Below are positions 1-9,094 of a stretch of 34,041 bases of DNA, piece by piece. The stretch lies in the NCBI GenBank assembly GCA_027067855.1, contig JAMOUX010000022.1, forward strand, positions 1 to 34,041, read 5' to 3'. The stretch's first letter is position 1. Each line of letters starts with the position of its first letter. Source of the DNA: Candidatus Fermentibacteraceae bacterium. GTDB taxonomy: Bacteria; Fermentibacterota; Fermentibacteria; Fermentibacterales; JCC-6. Made by a program: the position numbers and the translations under genes. Below the pieces are notes generated by a model, which was given only the letters and a program-made list of their open reading frames with translations, was not told the origin of the DNA and did not search any database.

Positions 1-399
1 GATATCGAGGTCGATTCGATGGAGGCCATAGCCGACGAAATAGGCATCCTTGCGTCGCTCAACTCGGTAGAGCTGGATGGTTTTGCATTGGTGAGAACCG
101 GCAGTGGTCATGATATCCTGATCATGAAGATCACCCATCCGGAACCCGCCGAGAAGAGGGCCGCCCTGATAGGGAACCTGGGAACGCTTCTGGATCCCAC
201 CGGCGTGGACCAGCTGATTCTGTACTACAAGGAGAACCAGTATTACAACCCCGACATGTTCTCCTTCGTGGCGGACAGTTTCGGTATCCTGGGGTTGTCG
301 AACAGCCCGTATTACCTTCAGGGTAAACAGGCCCTGATACCCGAGACAACGGAACTGGTCACAGGCCTCGTTTTCGATTGGATAATAGGAAGGGACTAA
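1..399 (+). CDS. Unknown protein, 3' part only (5' end outside window)
   Basis: The frame is open from the first base to the TAA at 397-399, so this is the C-terminal part of a gene starting upstream. An ATG at 19 exists but has no convincing ribosome binding site and the frame continues above it. The visible ~132 residues are acidic and mixed alpha/beta in character, with Tyr/Asn-rich stretches (YYKENQYYNPD) and no membrane segment. I do not recognise the family. It ends 56 bases before topA on the same strand and could be co-transcribed with it. Its function is unknown. Confidence 0.6.
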   Translation, partial: DIEVDSMEAIADEIGILASLNSVELDGFALVRTGSGHDILIMKITHPEPAEKRAALIGNLGTLLDPTGVDQLILYYKENQYYNPDMFSFVADSFGILGLSNSPYYLQGKQALIPETTELVTGLVFDWIIGRD

Positions 400-455
400 C
401 CTATTCCACGTGAGGCCCCGTTCCCGAACATGATTCTCTAATTCATGGGAGAACG

Positions 456-2663
456 ATGGGTAATAAAAAGTACCTTCTGATCATAGAGTCCCCGGCCAAG
501 GCAAAGAGCCTTTCCACTTATCTCGGTGGAGAATACGAGATCGTGGCCTCCAACGGTCACGTGCGGGATCTTCCCAAGGACAGCCTGGGTGTGGACGAAG
601 CCAACGGTTTCAAACCCAGGTACGTTATTCTCCAGGAAAAGCGGGAGAAGGTCATGGAACTCAAGACGAGGGCCAGGAACTATTCCCACGTTTTCCTTGC
701 GGCGGACCCCGACCGCGAAGGAGAGGCCATATGTTGGCATCTTGCGGATATCCTGGAGAGGCCCGGTATTACATTTCACCGCCTGAGATTCAACGCCATC
801 ACCAAGGATACCGTTCTCCGATCCATAGAAAACCCCGGAACCATAGACATGCAACTGGTGGATGCCCAGCAGGCCAGGAGAGTGATGGACAGGTTGGTGG
901 GATACAAGGTTTCCACTTGGCTTCAACGTCTCCTGGGGCGCGGAAGGAGCGCCGGCAGGGTACAGTCCGTGGCCCTGAGGATGATACAGGAACGGGAAGA
1001 CGAGATAAGGATGTTCGTGCCCGTGGAATACTGGCTCCTCACGGCGACATTTTCCCAGAACGACTCCGTTTTCAAAGCGGTTTTGAAAAAGATGGACGGT
1101 TCCCTTTGTTGCAGACCCGGAAAAATCCCCAGAAATGAAGAAGAGGCCGGGCGGATCGTCGAAAGAATAGAATCCATCGGTGATTCCTGGGAAATAAAAT
1201 CGGTGAAAACCAGAGAAAAATCCGTCAAGCCTCCTCCTCCATTCATAACCAGTTCACTGCAGCAGGCGGCTTCCACAAAACTTTCGATGTCACCGTCGGT
1301 GACCATGTCCATTGCGCAAAAGCTTTACGAGGGCGTAACGGTACCCGATAGAGGTACTATGGGTTTGATAACCTACATGAGAACCGATTCGGTCAGGATA
1401 AGTCCCGAAAGCCTGCAAAAATGCAGGAAATTCCTGGAAGATAGGTACGGCCGAGAGTACCTTACTCCAAAACCCAGGCGGTACAGGAGTTCGAAAGGTT
1501 CCCAGGATGCCCACGAAGCTATAAGGCCGGTAGATGTCGAATTGACTCCGGAAAAACTGTCGCATCACCTTCCCAGGAATCAACTTGCGTTGTACAAGCT
1601 GATCTGGAACAGATTCGTGGCTACGCAGCTCAGGGATGCGGTGGTGGAGGAAGTCACCGTGGAAGTCGGGGGAGGAGGATTAACCTTCGAAACATCGGGA
1701 GAAAAACTGAAGGACAAAGGCTTCTCCGTGGTGGATAAAGGAATGCTCAGAATATCCACGAAACTTCCTCCCGTCGCGGAAGGAAAGGTGACGATGCTGG
1801 ATTACGGCAGCGAACAGAAATTTACCAAGCCACCCCAGCGTTTCACGGAGGCAAAGTTGGTAGCCGAGATGAAAAAGGTCGGCATCGGAAGACCTTCAAC
1901 TTACGTCAGTACGATAAAGACCCTCAAGAACAGGAGATACGTGGAGAGGGAAGAAAAGTACCTCAAGCCTACCGAACTGGGTACGACCACGATCAGACTC
2001 CTCACTAAAACGTTTCCACACATATTCGAAGTGGATTTCACCGCCAGGATGGAAGACCTCCTGGATTCCATCGCCATGGGCAGGGACACCTACGAGAACG
2101 CTTTAACGCAACTGACGGTTCCGCTGGAATCCTCACTCGCGGATGCGGGAAGGAGGACCAATGCGTTGAAAAGCGAACTGGAGGAGAAAACCGGGGAGAA
2201 TTGTCCCGAATGCGGTGCGCCCCTGGTCATCAGGTGGGGGAAATACGGCAGATTCAAATCATGTTCGGCTTTTCCGGGGTGCAGGTATTCCATGCCCCTG
2301 GAAAGAGAGGACGAGATAGTATATTCAGGCAGGAAGTGTCCACGATGCGACGGAAGGCTTCTACTGAAAAAGGGAAGGTACGGAAAGTACCTTGGATGTG
2401 AAAATTATCCCAAATGCAAGTATACGACCTCCATTCCCACCGGGGTAGGATGCCCCGTACCGGGATGCGGCGGTGAATTGGTGGAAAAGAAAAGCAGGAA
2501 GGGAAGGATCTTTTACGGTTGCAGTCGTTATCCGGAATGCAGGTATGCCCTGTGGAACATGCCCGTAGACAAAACCTGCCCGAGATGCGGTTTTCCGCTG
2601 CTTGAGCAGAAGAAGAACGGATTATGGTGTCCATCGTGCAAGAAGAAGATAACGGAACAATAG
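456..2663 (+). CDS. topA: DNA topoisomerase I (type IA)
   Basis: TopA relaxes negatively supercoiled DNA in the cytoplasm by passing one strand through a transient single-strand break. The 735-residue protein opens with the Toprim domain (E11 in ESPAKAKS; acidic triad D84, D86, E88 in DPDREGE). The nucleophile is Y307 in GLITYMRTDS, and the PPPPFITSSLQQAAS stretch typical of the family lies near 259-273. The C-terminus (about 580-735) carries four Cys4 zinc-ribbon modules: CPEC..C..C, CPRC..C..C, a CPVPGC type and a final CPRC..CPSC. This is at the rich end for bacterial TopA. The ATG is preceded by GGAGAA at 448-453. The last 40 bases overlap the xer gene. Identity is secure. Confidence 0.97.
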   Translation: MGNKKYLLIIESPAKAKSLSTYLGGEYEIVASNGHVRDLPKDSLGVDEANGFKPRYVILQEKREKVMELKTRARNYSHVFLAADPDREGEAICWHLADILERPGITFHRLRFNAITKDTVLRSIENPGTIDMQLVDAQQARRVMDRLVGYKVSTWLQRLLGRGRSAGRVQSVALRMIQEREDEIRMFVPVEYWLLTATFSQNDSVFKAVLKKMDGSLCCRPGKIPRNEEEAGRIVERIESIGDSWEIKSVKTREKSVKPPPPFITSSLQQAASTKLSMSPSVTMSIAQKLYEGVTVPDRGTMGLITYMRTDSVRISPESLQKCRKFLEDRYGREYLTPKPRRYRSSKGSQDAHEAIRPVDVELTPEKLSHHLPRNQLALYKLIWNRFVATQLRDAVVEEVTVEVGGGGLTFETSGEKLKDKGFSVVDKGMLRISTKLPPVAEGKVTMLDYGSEQKFTKPPQRFTEAKLVAEMKKVGIGRPSTYVSTIKTLKNRRYVEREEKYLKPTELGTTTIRLLTKTFPHIFEVDFTARMEDLLDSIAMGRDTYENALTQLTVPLESSLADAGRRTNALKSELEEKTGENCPECGAPLVIRWGKYGRFKSCSAFPGCRYSMPLEREDEIVYSGRKCPRCDGRLLLKKGRYGKYLGCENYPKCKYTTSIPTGVGCPVPGCGGELVEKKSRKGRIFYGCSRYPECRYALWNMPVDKTCPRCGFPLLEQKKNGLWCPSCKKKITEQ

Positions 2664-3538
2664 AGAATTTCTGCATGGACCTGAAATATGGCTCGGTTTT
2701 CTCGGAAAACACGATAAGAGCTTACCGGGGCGATCTCTATCGTTTCCTTGATTACCAGCATGGCCGGGACATAGTTAGTGGATTTACGCTTAGGGAAATA
2801 AGGGGATTCGTGAGAAGCGAGACGGCCAGGGGAATCGATTCCAGGTCCCTGTCCAGGGAAATATCCACCTTGAGGACATTCGGGGACTGGCTTGTCGAAA
2901 CCGGACGCCTGCAGGGCAATCCCGCCAAACTGGTGAAATTGCCCAAGACACCTGCGAAACTTCCGGGATTCCTGGCCGTAGACGAGGTTATGCAGGTACT
3001 GGAGAGTTACGATACCGGCACTACGTTGGGACTTAGAAACAGGGCGGTGGTAGAGTTGCTCTACGGAGGCGGGTTAAGGGCCGCGGAGGCGGTATCGGTG
3101 ACCATTAAGGATCTGGATACCGACGAACGTCACCTGATGGTCAGGGGCAAGGGGAACAAACAAAGAATGATACCACTGCCGGAACCGACGTGCCGTATTC
3201 TCGATAAATGGTTGGCGAGGCGCCCGGAATTCCTTCCGAAAGACGGGAACGATCCGGGTACGATTTTCGTGAGCGTAAGAGGGCGCAAACTGGATCCCAG
3301 GGATGTCAGGCGAATCGTGGCGTCCGGAGTCAAGACTGCTGCGAGGGCGGCCGGGGCCACTCCACATACCTTCAGGCACAGCTTCGCCACTCACCTCCTG
3401 GACAACGGGGCCGACCTCAGGTCCGTGCAGGACATGCTTGGTCATGCAAGCCTTTCCACCACCCAAATTTATACCCATCTCACCGTTGAAAGACTCAGAA
3501 AGGCATACAGGGATGCACACCCGAGAGGGAAAGATTGA
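2624..3538 (+). CDS. Tyrosine recombinase XerC/XerD
   Basis: This is a site-specific recombinase of the Xer type, which resolves chromosome dimers at dif with FtsK. It has 304 residues, the usual Xer length. The N-terminal SAM-like core-binding domain covers about 11-100. The catalytic domain carries the full R-K-H-R-H-Y set: R152 (GGGLRAAE), K176 (RGKGNKQR), H248 and R251 (HTFRHSFATHLL), H274 (LGHAS) and Y283 (TQIYTHL). The start lies inside topA, a 40-base overlap in another frame; GTG codons at 2627 and 2636 and an ATG about 50 bases in are alternatives. The topA-xer-hslV-hslU neighbourhood and normal length argue for a housekeeping Xer, not a phage integrase. XerC and XerD cannot be told apart here, and no dif-like site was seen. 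Confidence 0.93.
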   Translation: MVSIVQEEDNGTIENFCMDLKYGSVFSENTIRAYRGDLYRFLDYQHGRDIVSGFTLREIRGFVRSETARGIDSRSLSREISTLRTFGDWLVETGRLQGNPAKLVKLPKTPAKLPGFLAVDEVMQVLESYDTGTTLGLRNRAVVELLYGGGLRAAEAVSVTIKDLDTDERHLMVRGKGNKQRMIPLPEPTCRILDKWLARRPEFLPKDGNDPGTIFVSVRGRKLDPRDVRRIVASGVKTAARAAGATPHTFRHSFATHLLDNGADLRSVQDMLGHASLSTTQIYTHLTVERLRKAYRDAHPRGKD

Positions 3539-3548
3539 AAGTAACGCC

Positions 3549-6500
3549 ATGAACGACAAAATTACGAAAGTGGACAGAATGATAGCCCTGGGTATGGGCG
3601 CCGTGGCGCTGGCGACCTACCTGCTTACGTTGGCACCCAGCGTGAGTTTCTGGGACAGCGGAGAGTACATTACCGCTTCCTGGACCGCCGGAATCCCGCA
3701 TCCGCCCGGGGTTCCCCTTTTCGTTCTCCTGGGCAGGTTCAGTGCCATTATTTTTTCCTTCCTGCCCGGGGTGGCGATGAGGGTGAACCTGCTTTGCGCG
3801 TTTGCGGGGGCCGCGACAATAGCGCTTCTCGCAAGACTGGTCCAGAGATGGGGTCGCAGGATGGACCTGGAAGCGGCCTGGTACCGCCCGATGTCCGTAC
3901 TGGCAGCGTTGATCGCAACCTTCAGCTACTCTATATGGCGTAACAGCAACGCTACCGAAACCTACGCCACAGCCCTCCTGCTGACCTTTATAATTCTCTG
4001 GCTTTTCGATTGCTGGATAGAAAGATACGGAGAGGGAAAGTTATCGAAGCGATCCGGCTCCAGGGCAAACTGGGGCGAAGCGAAACACCTGCTTCTGATA
4101 TCGTACCTGATCATACTCGCCGTGGCCAACCACGGCAGCGTTCCCCTGGTCACAGGCCCGCCGATACTTCTCGTCTACCTGATTTACGCCTTCAAAGGAA
4201 AGTCGGACTTGTGGAGGAAGCCGTGGTTCCTGCCGGTTCTCCTCGGACTGGTGTTCCTGGCTTTCAGCATACACCTCTACATGCCCATAAGGGCGATCCA
4301 GAAACCTGAAGTGAATGAAACCGATGCCAGTCACTGGGAAAATTTCGAAAAAGCCTTTACCAGGGAACAGTACGGCAGAACATCCATCCTGGAACGGAAG
4401 GGGCCATTCCCGGAACAACTGAAACTCTACATGAAATACCTGTTTTGGCAGTCGGGAAGAATTGTTGACGGATGGAACAGATTATTCGGAAGATACGGTT
4501 CCGTTGCGGCCACGGTAATGAGAATACTACTCATGTTCGGCGCCATATACGGTCTGGTGATCCTGGGGATGAGAAGGCCCAGGCTCCTGCTGTACCTGGG
4601 TTTTCTCTTCCTCATGTCATCGGTTCTCTTCATCTTTTTCATCCTGAACTTCAAGACCGGCCCGGAAGGTACTTCCACCGGAGAAGTAAGGGAAAGAGAT
4701 TACTTCTTCGGCGCCTCCTTCTCTCTGTTCGCCATTTTCGCAGGGATAGGCCTGGTTTCCATCTTCCGCGATCTAATACCCAATGGAAAGAATCTCGTAT
4801 GGACTACACTGGCCGTACCGCTCCTGATGTTCGGCGCGAATCACTACAGGTGCGATCGATCGAATTCCTTTTTCGCCCGGGATTACGGGATCAACCTGCT
4901 GGAAACTTGTCCGGAAAACGCGGTATTGATCACCAACGGAGACAACGATACTTTCCCCCTGTGGTTCGCCCAAGGGGTTCTTGGAGTAAGGCGTGATGTC
5001 ATTGTAAGCAACCTCAGTCTCATGAACACCAACTGGTACGTACACCAACTCGTTGATAAGGATTCCCTTCTCCTGAATTTTGACGATGCGGGCCTCGTGG
5101 ATTCCCTGAGACCGGTTTATGTATGGGGCCCCCACCATTTTCACGTGGGAGAGGAAGGAATGCCGATGTCTTCCCCGGTGGACGGAGCTATCATGAGGGC
5201 GACTTTTACTCAGGCATGGCCCTGGGGAATAACCGATTCTTCCCTGGCCGTGGCGATACCCATGGAGGGAATGGTGAGCCAGGGAGCCCTGACCATGCAG
5301 GATCTGGTACTCCTCAACATCATAAAGAACAGGCACCGTCACGGCCGGGACGTTTGTTTCGCCGGCACCGTAGCGGCGGAAAGCAGGCGTTTCCTGGAGA
5401 CTTATCAGCTGATGGAAGGTATAATTTACAGAATCCTGGATCGTCCCATGCTGGACGCGGTGAACGGTGAAAAAGGCCGGGAACTCATGAGCGGTTACCT
5501 GTACACCGGGGTGGAAGATCCGTCGGTATTCAAGTGCGACCAGACCGTGCAGTTGCTGCGGAATTACGTCTCCGCGTACCATAAGCTGGCGTATTACTAT
5601 CTCGCCAGGGGAGACGTCGACGCTGTGAAGGAAATCCTCGATGCATCCGCCAAATTGTTCGTGACTCTTCCCGATCAGTGGAAGGAGATACTTCCGGCAA
5701 GGGCCATGCTGGTGAGCAAGCTGGTGGACGGTATTTCGGGGCCCGCCGCCGCCATAGACACGATAATGGCGATAGCCGAAGACGTAATGTCGGCCGCCGA
5801 TGAAAGGGACGACGAAAGGCTTCGGGACCTGGCTTCCACGCTGTACAGAATAGCGTCAGGGGGGAACGGAGGTCTCGGATACGCCCAAGAGGCCGAATAC
5901 CTGTTGCTCATGGACGAATTCGATGACGGTTCGGCAGCGTTCGCTTGGCTTAGGGTGGAACTCGCCCTGATTTTCTCCAACTACGTGGGGGCATGGAAGA
6001 CGGTGGAAGACATGGAGAAACTTGACGGAGAGCATTCTTCGGAAATCCACCGTCTTGCCAAGGCTTCACTGCAGGAGTTGATAAACATTTACCCGGTGGG
6101 ATACAGGATGAATCCCGATGAGACCGGTCTGTGGCTGTTCTTCAGCGTCATGGACTCCTCCGATGATCCCATACTTCCCGCCGACGCCGGCTCGATCATG
6201 CTGGCCATGTTGAAATTGGCGGAGAAGGACAGGATAATGGGCGCGGTGTCGGCGGGGCTGGTGCTTTCCGGCAGATTGGACGACGATAAGGAGTCCGCCA
6301 TGGTGAGGAATCTGGCGCTGAGAATGCTGCTTGATCCCGAGGAAGAAACCCGTACATGGGCGGAATGGTTCATCAGGGAACGCAACAGGGTTTCCCCGGA
6401 AGAACTGGCTTACATGTCATGCCTGGGGGGCAGGACGGACCTCATGTACACGGCTCTGGCGACGGTTCTTTCGGATCGCAGGCTGGAAGAGATACTCGAC

Positions 6501-6590
6501 GACCTGCCCGGGTATCTGTCCGACCTCCCATCGCCTGGAAGGGCATCCGGAAGTTACGCATGGATCAACAAGTTGGCTGGTGAACCATGA
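3549..6590 (+). CDS. DUF2723 (TMEM260-like) GT-C membrane protein, putative protein glycosyltransferase
   Basis: This is a large membrane protein of about 1013 residues. The first ~425 residues hold multiple hydrophobic helices. The first outer loop reads FWDSGEYITASW followed by HPPG (acidic D36 and E39, HPPG at 51-54), the DUF2723 hallmark and the place where GT-C enzymes keep catalytic acids. After the membrane part comes NGDNDTFPLWFAQG (about 464-477), also typical of DUF2723, then about 530 soluble, mostly helical residues. The human relative TMEM260 is a protein O-mannosyltransferase; transferase activity here is inference. The ATG at 3549 begins 10 bases after the xer stop; an in-frame extension back to 3303 would overlap xer and lacks membrane-protein character, so I rejected it. 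The stop overlaps the hslV start (ATGA). Confidence 0.85.
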   Translation: MNDKITKVDRMIALGMGAVALATYLLTLAPSVSFWDSGEYITASWTAGIPHPPGVPLFVLLGRFSAIIFSFLPGVAMRVNLLCAFAGAATIALLARLVQRWGRRMDLEAAWYRPMSVLAALIATFSYSIWRNSNATETYATALLLTFIILWLFDCWIERYGEGKLSKRSGSRANWGEAKHLLLISYLIILAVANHGSVPLVTGPPILLVYLIYAFKGKSDLWRKPWFLPVLLGLVFLAFSIHLYMPIRAIQKPEVNETDASHWENFEKAFTREQYGRTSILERKGPFPEQLKLYMKYLFWQSGRIVDGWNRLFGRYGSVAATVMRILLMFGAIYGLVILGMRRPRLLLYLGFLFLMSSVLFIFFILNFKTGPEGTSTGEVRERDYFFGASFSLFAIFAGIGLVSIFRDLIPNGKNLVWTTLAVPLLMFGANHYRCDRSNSFFARDYGINLLETCPENAVLITNGDNDTFPLWFAQGVLGVRRDVIVSNLSLMNTNWYVHQLVDKDSLLLNFDDAGLVDSLRPVYVWGPHHFHVGEEGMPMSSPVDGAIMRATFTQAWPWGITDSSLAVAIPMEGMVSQGALTMQDLVLLNIIKNRHRHGRDVCFAGTVAAESRRFLETYQLMEGIIYRILDRPMLDAVNGEKGRELMSGYLYTGVEDPSVFKCDQTVQLLRNYVSAYHKLAYYYLARGDVDAVKEILDASAKLFVTLPDQWKEILPARAMLVSKLVDGISGPAAAIDTIMAIAEDVMSAADERDDERLRDLASTLYRIASGGNGGLGYAQEAEYLLLMDEFDDGSAAFAWLRVELALIFSNYVGAWKTVEDMEKLDGEHSSEIHRLAKASLQELINIYPVGYRMNPDETGLWLFFSVMDSSDDPILPADAGSIMLAMLKLAEKDRIMGAVSAGLVLSGRLDDDKESAMVRNLALRMLLDPEEETRTWAEWFIRERNRVSPEELAYMSCLGGRTDLMYTALATVLSDRRLEEILDDLPGYLSDLPSPGRASGSYAWINKLAGEP

Positions 6591-7135
6591 ACTCCGGCTT
6601 GGAACTGCATTCCACCACCGTCATAGGCATAGTTCGAAACGGCAGGGCGGCAATGGCCGCGGACGGTCAGGTGACTTTCGGTGACACGGTGCTGAAAAGT
6701 TCGGCGCGGAAGATAAGAAAACTCTACTCCAATACGGTATTGGTAGGTTTTTCCGGTACCGGGGCGGATGCGTTCGCATTGGTGGAAAGGTTGGAAGAAA
6801 AACTGGAAAGCGCCAGGGGAAACCTGCCCAGGGCGGCGGTGGATCTGGCCAGGGAATGGAGGGCGGATAAGTATCTCAGGGAACTGGAGGCCTTCCTGGC
6901 CGCGGTGGACAGGGAACACGCCCTGCTCATAGGGGGAGCCGGCGAAATAGTGGAAGCCGAGGACGGCATAGTCGCCGTGGGCTCCGGCCATCCGTACGCC
7001 ATAGCGGCGGCGCGGGCATTGGACGGCCACACAAGAATGGGACCGGCCAGGATAGCTCTTGAAAGCATAAAGATAGCCTCGGGGATATGCATATACACCG
7101 GTGGCGAAATTCAGTTGGAAGTACTGGACCAATGA
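6587..7135 (+). CDS. hslV: HslV, peptidase subunit of the HslUV protease
   Basis: HslV (ClpQ) is the threonine protease chamber of the two-part proteasome-like HslUV complex in the cytoplasm. The 182-residue protein carries the Ntn-hydrolase start LHSTTVIG, then MAADGQVTFGDTVLK and SARKIRKL, which are close to the family consensus. The catalytic threonine should be T10. Nine residues (ending in HS) must be removed to expose it, longer than the single Met of the E. coli form but like the short pro-segments in Bacillus and Thermotoga. The start overlaps the DUF2723 stop by 4 bases (ATGA) and the end overlaps the hslU start the same way, so the subunits are probably translationally coupled. Confidence 0.96.
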   Translation: MNSGLELHSTTVIGIVRNGRAAMAADGQVTFGDTVLKSSARKIRKLYSNTVLVGFSGTGADAFALVERLEEKLESARGNLPRAAVDLAREWRADKYLRELEAFLAAVDREHALLIGGAGEIVEAEDGIVAVGSGHPYAIAAARALDGHTRMGPARIALESIKIASGICIYTGGEIQLEVLDQ

Positions 7136-8445
7136 ACGGGAGCATGACTCCGGCGGAGATCGTCGAATGGCTGGATAAGCACGTGATAGGCCAGGAAAAA
7201 GCTAAACGATCGGTGGCGATAGCCTTGAGAAACAGGTATCGCCGTAAAAAGGCTCCACCGGATATCAGGCAGGAAATATATCCCAGCAACCTCATAATGA
7301 TGGGCCCGACCGGTGTCGGCAAGACCGAGATAGCCAAGCGGTTGGCATCACTCACCGGAGCTCCGTTCGTCAAGGTCGAAGCCACCAAGTACACCGAAAC
7401 CGGTTACGTCGGGAGGGACGTGGAATCCATGATCAGGTCCCTCGTCCAACATGCGGTGAACATGGAAGCCGAAAGAGAGAAAGAAGTCAGAAGCGGAAAG
7501 ATCTCGAAAAGAGTGAATGAAAAACTGGTCGCTGCCTTGCGGAGGGCCGGTTACGATTCCATTCCGGCGGATGAACTGGTAAGGATGGTGGAAAACGGTT
7601 CACTGGATGAAGTCCGGATAGAGATACAACTCCCCTTGGAATTTCCGGGCCTGGAGATATTTCCGATGGTACCGGGCCGCGGATTCGATGAACAGCCGAT
7701 GAACAGCCTGAAAAAAGTACTGGACGGGATGTTCGGCGAGAGGCGCAAAAAAGCTGCGGTAACCGTCGAAAAGGCCAGGGAAAAACTTGTGGAGGATGAG
7801 ACCAGGAGGATACTTGAAGGTGGTGATTACGTTTCCCGGGGACTGGCCCTGGCCCGGGAGGAGGGGATACTGTTCATAGACGAGATCGACAAGATAATCG
7901 GCACCGGTGAGAGCAAAGGGCCGGAGGTGTCCAGGTCGGGGGTGCAGAGGGATCTTCTTCCCATAGTTGAAGGTTGCACGGTACCCACGAAATACGGCCC
8001 GGTAAAGACGGATCATATCCTGTTCATAGCGGCCGGCGCTTTTCACGGTTCGAGCCCCTCGGACCTGATTCCCGAACTCCAGGGCAGGTTCCCCATGAGA
8101 GTAGAACTGGATCCCCTTTCGGAAGAAGACCTTTTCAGGGTATTCACGGAGCCGGAAAACTCGCTTCTCAGACAGTACACCGCGCTCCTCGCCGCTGACG
8201 GGGTAGACCTGGAACTCACCCCGGAAGCCGCACGGATATTAACCAGAACGGCAAGTCACCTGAACACGGAGACCGAGGACATAGGCGCACGGAGACTGAG
8301 GCCGGTCCTCACCTATCTTCTGGACGAACAACTGTTCGGTGCTCCGGATCTGGTCCGGGGTACGGTCAGGATAACCGGAACCATGGCGGAAAAGATACTT
8401 CTTGACCTTGACTCCAAGAGAGAAGATGGTAATTACATACTTTGA
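7132..8445 (+). CDS. hslU: HslU, ATPase and unfoldase subunit of the HslUV protease
   Basis: HslU (ClpY) is the AAA+ hexamer that unfolds substrates and threads them into HslV. The 437-residue protein is the normal size. Visible elements are Walker A GPTGVGKTE (58-66), the pore loop GYVGRD (91-96), an inserted I-domain (about 105-240), Walker B ILFIDEIDK (D250, E251) and the C-terminal tail ending NYIL, which in this family docks into HslV. The ATG at 7132 overlaps the hslV stop (ATGA); ATG 7144 is a weaker alternative, and an in-frame extension to 7087 would run into hslV. Co-expression with hslV is certain from the overlap. Confidence 0.96.
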   Translation: MNGSMTPAEIVEWLDKHVIGQEKAKRSVAIALRNRYRRKKAPPDIRQEIYPSNLIMMGPTGVGKTEIAKRLASLTGAPFVKVEATKYTETGYVGRDVESMIRSLVQHAVNMEAEREKEVRSGKISKRVNEKLVAALRRAGYDSIPADELVRMVENGSLDEVRIEIQLPLEFPGLEIFPMVPGRGFDEQPMNSLKKVLDGMFGERRKKAAVTVEKAREKLVEDETRRILEGGDYVSRGLALAREEGILFIDEIDKIIGTGESKGPEVSRSGVQRDLLPIVEGCTVPTKYGPVKTDHILFIAAGAFHGSSPSDLIPELQGRFPMRVELDPLSEEDLFRVFTEPENSLLRQYTALLAADGVDLELTPEAARILTRTASHLNTETEDIGARRLRPVLTYLLDEQLFGAPDLVRGTVRITGTMAEKILLDLDSKREDGNYIL

Positions 8446-8481
8446 TTTGTCGATAAGTCAGTAAGCAGGAAAAGGGGCCTT

Positions 8482-9063
8482 ATGTACAGATCCGGTAAAG
8501 AGGTTGCGTACAAAATAGTCTACTATGGTCCCGGTCTCTCGGGTAAGACCACGAACCTGAGAAGAATAAGGGATATCATAGCACCGGAACACCGGGGCAG
8601 GCTTGTAACCCTTTGCACCAGGGGGGAGCGAACCGTCTTTTTCGATTTCCTGCCCATCAACTTCGCCACCATAAATAACGACAGGATAAGATTGCACCTC
8701 TATTCGGTACCAGGTCAGGCCTATTACTCCCTGAGCAGGAAAGTGATCCTTGACGGAGTGGACGGGGTTGTTTTCGTCGCCGACAGCCAGGAAGAGAGAA
8801 GAGAAGCGAATCTCGCAAGCCTGGAAGATCTCGAAAACAACCTGAAAAGTTATGGCCTGGAACTTCACGAGGTACCTTCAGTACTGCAGTTGAACAAGCG
8901 AGACCTTCCTTCCATAATTCCGGCCGATGAGATGGAAAGGACATTGAACAGGCATGGGTGGCCCTTGGTGGAATCCGTGGCCATAGGCGGGGGAGGCCCC
9001 ATTGAAACCCTGAAGACAATGTCCATGATTATAGCCCGGAATCACACAGGAGCCGGTTCCTGA
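8482..9063 (+). CDS. MglA-like small Ras-type GTPase
   Basis: This is a 193-residue GTPase of the bacterial MglA group, which in myxobacteria and Thermus sets cell polarity and directs motility proteins. The sequence shows P-loop GPGLSGKTT (16-24; classic MglA has GPGLCGKTT), the MglA-type switch region with FDFLP (54-58), SVPGQAYY (75-82) in place of the DxxG of Ras proteins, and NKRD (138-141) for guanine recognition. The start has a good AAAAGGGG Shine-Dalgarno just upstream. The usual GAP partner MglB (a Roadblock/LC7 protein) is not next to it, and no motility or pilus gene is in the window. The role is therefore open: polarity, secretion or envelope-protein placement. Confidence 0.88.
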   Translation: MYRSGKEVAYKIVYYGPGLSGKTTNLRRIRDIIAPEHRGRLVTLCTRGERTVFFDFLPINFATINNDRIRLHLYSVPGQAYYSLSRKVILDGVDGVVFVADSQEERREANLASLEDLENNLKSYGLELHEVPSVLQLNKRDLPSIIPADEMERTLNRHGWPLVESVAIGGGGPIETLKTMSMIIARNHTGAGS

Positions 9064-9094
9064 TCGCTCCCTATCCTCCGAGAGCCGGTTCGGA

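Noticed and set aside
2624-3538. Tyrosine recombinase as a phage or island integrase
   Set aside because: Length, motifs and the topA/hslVU neighbourhood fit housekeeping Xer; no attachment-site repeats or phage genes nearby.
3303-3548. In-frame upstream extension of the DUF2723 gene
   Set aside because: It overlaps the catalytic region of xer in another frame and gives a non-membrane, Pro/Ser-rich stretch; the ATG at 3549 gives the expected N-terminus.
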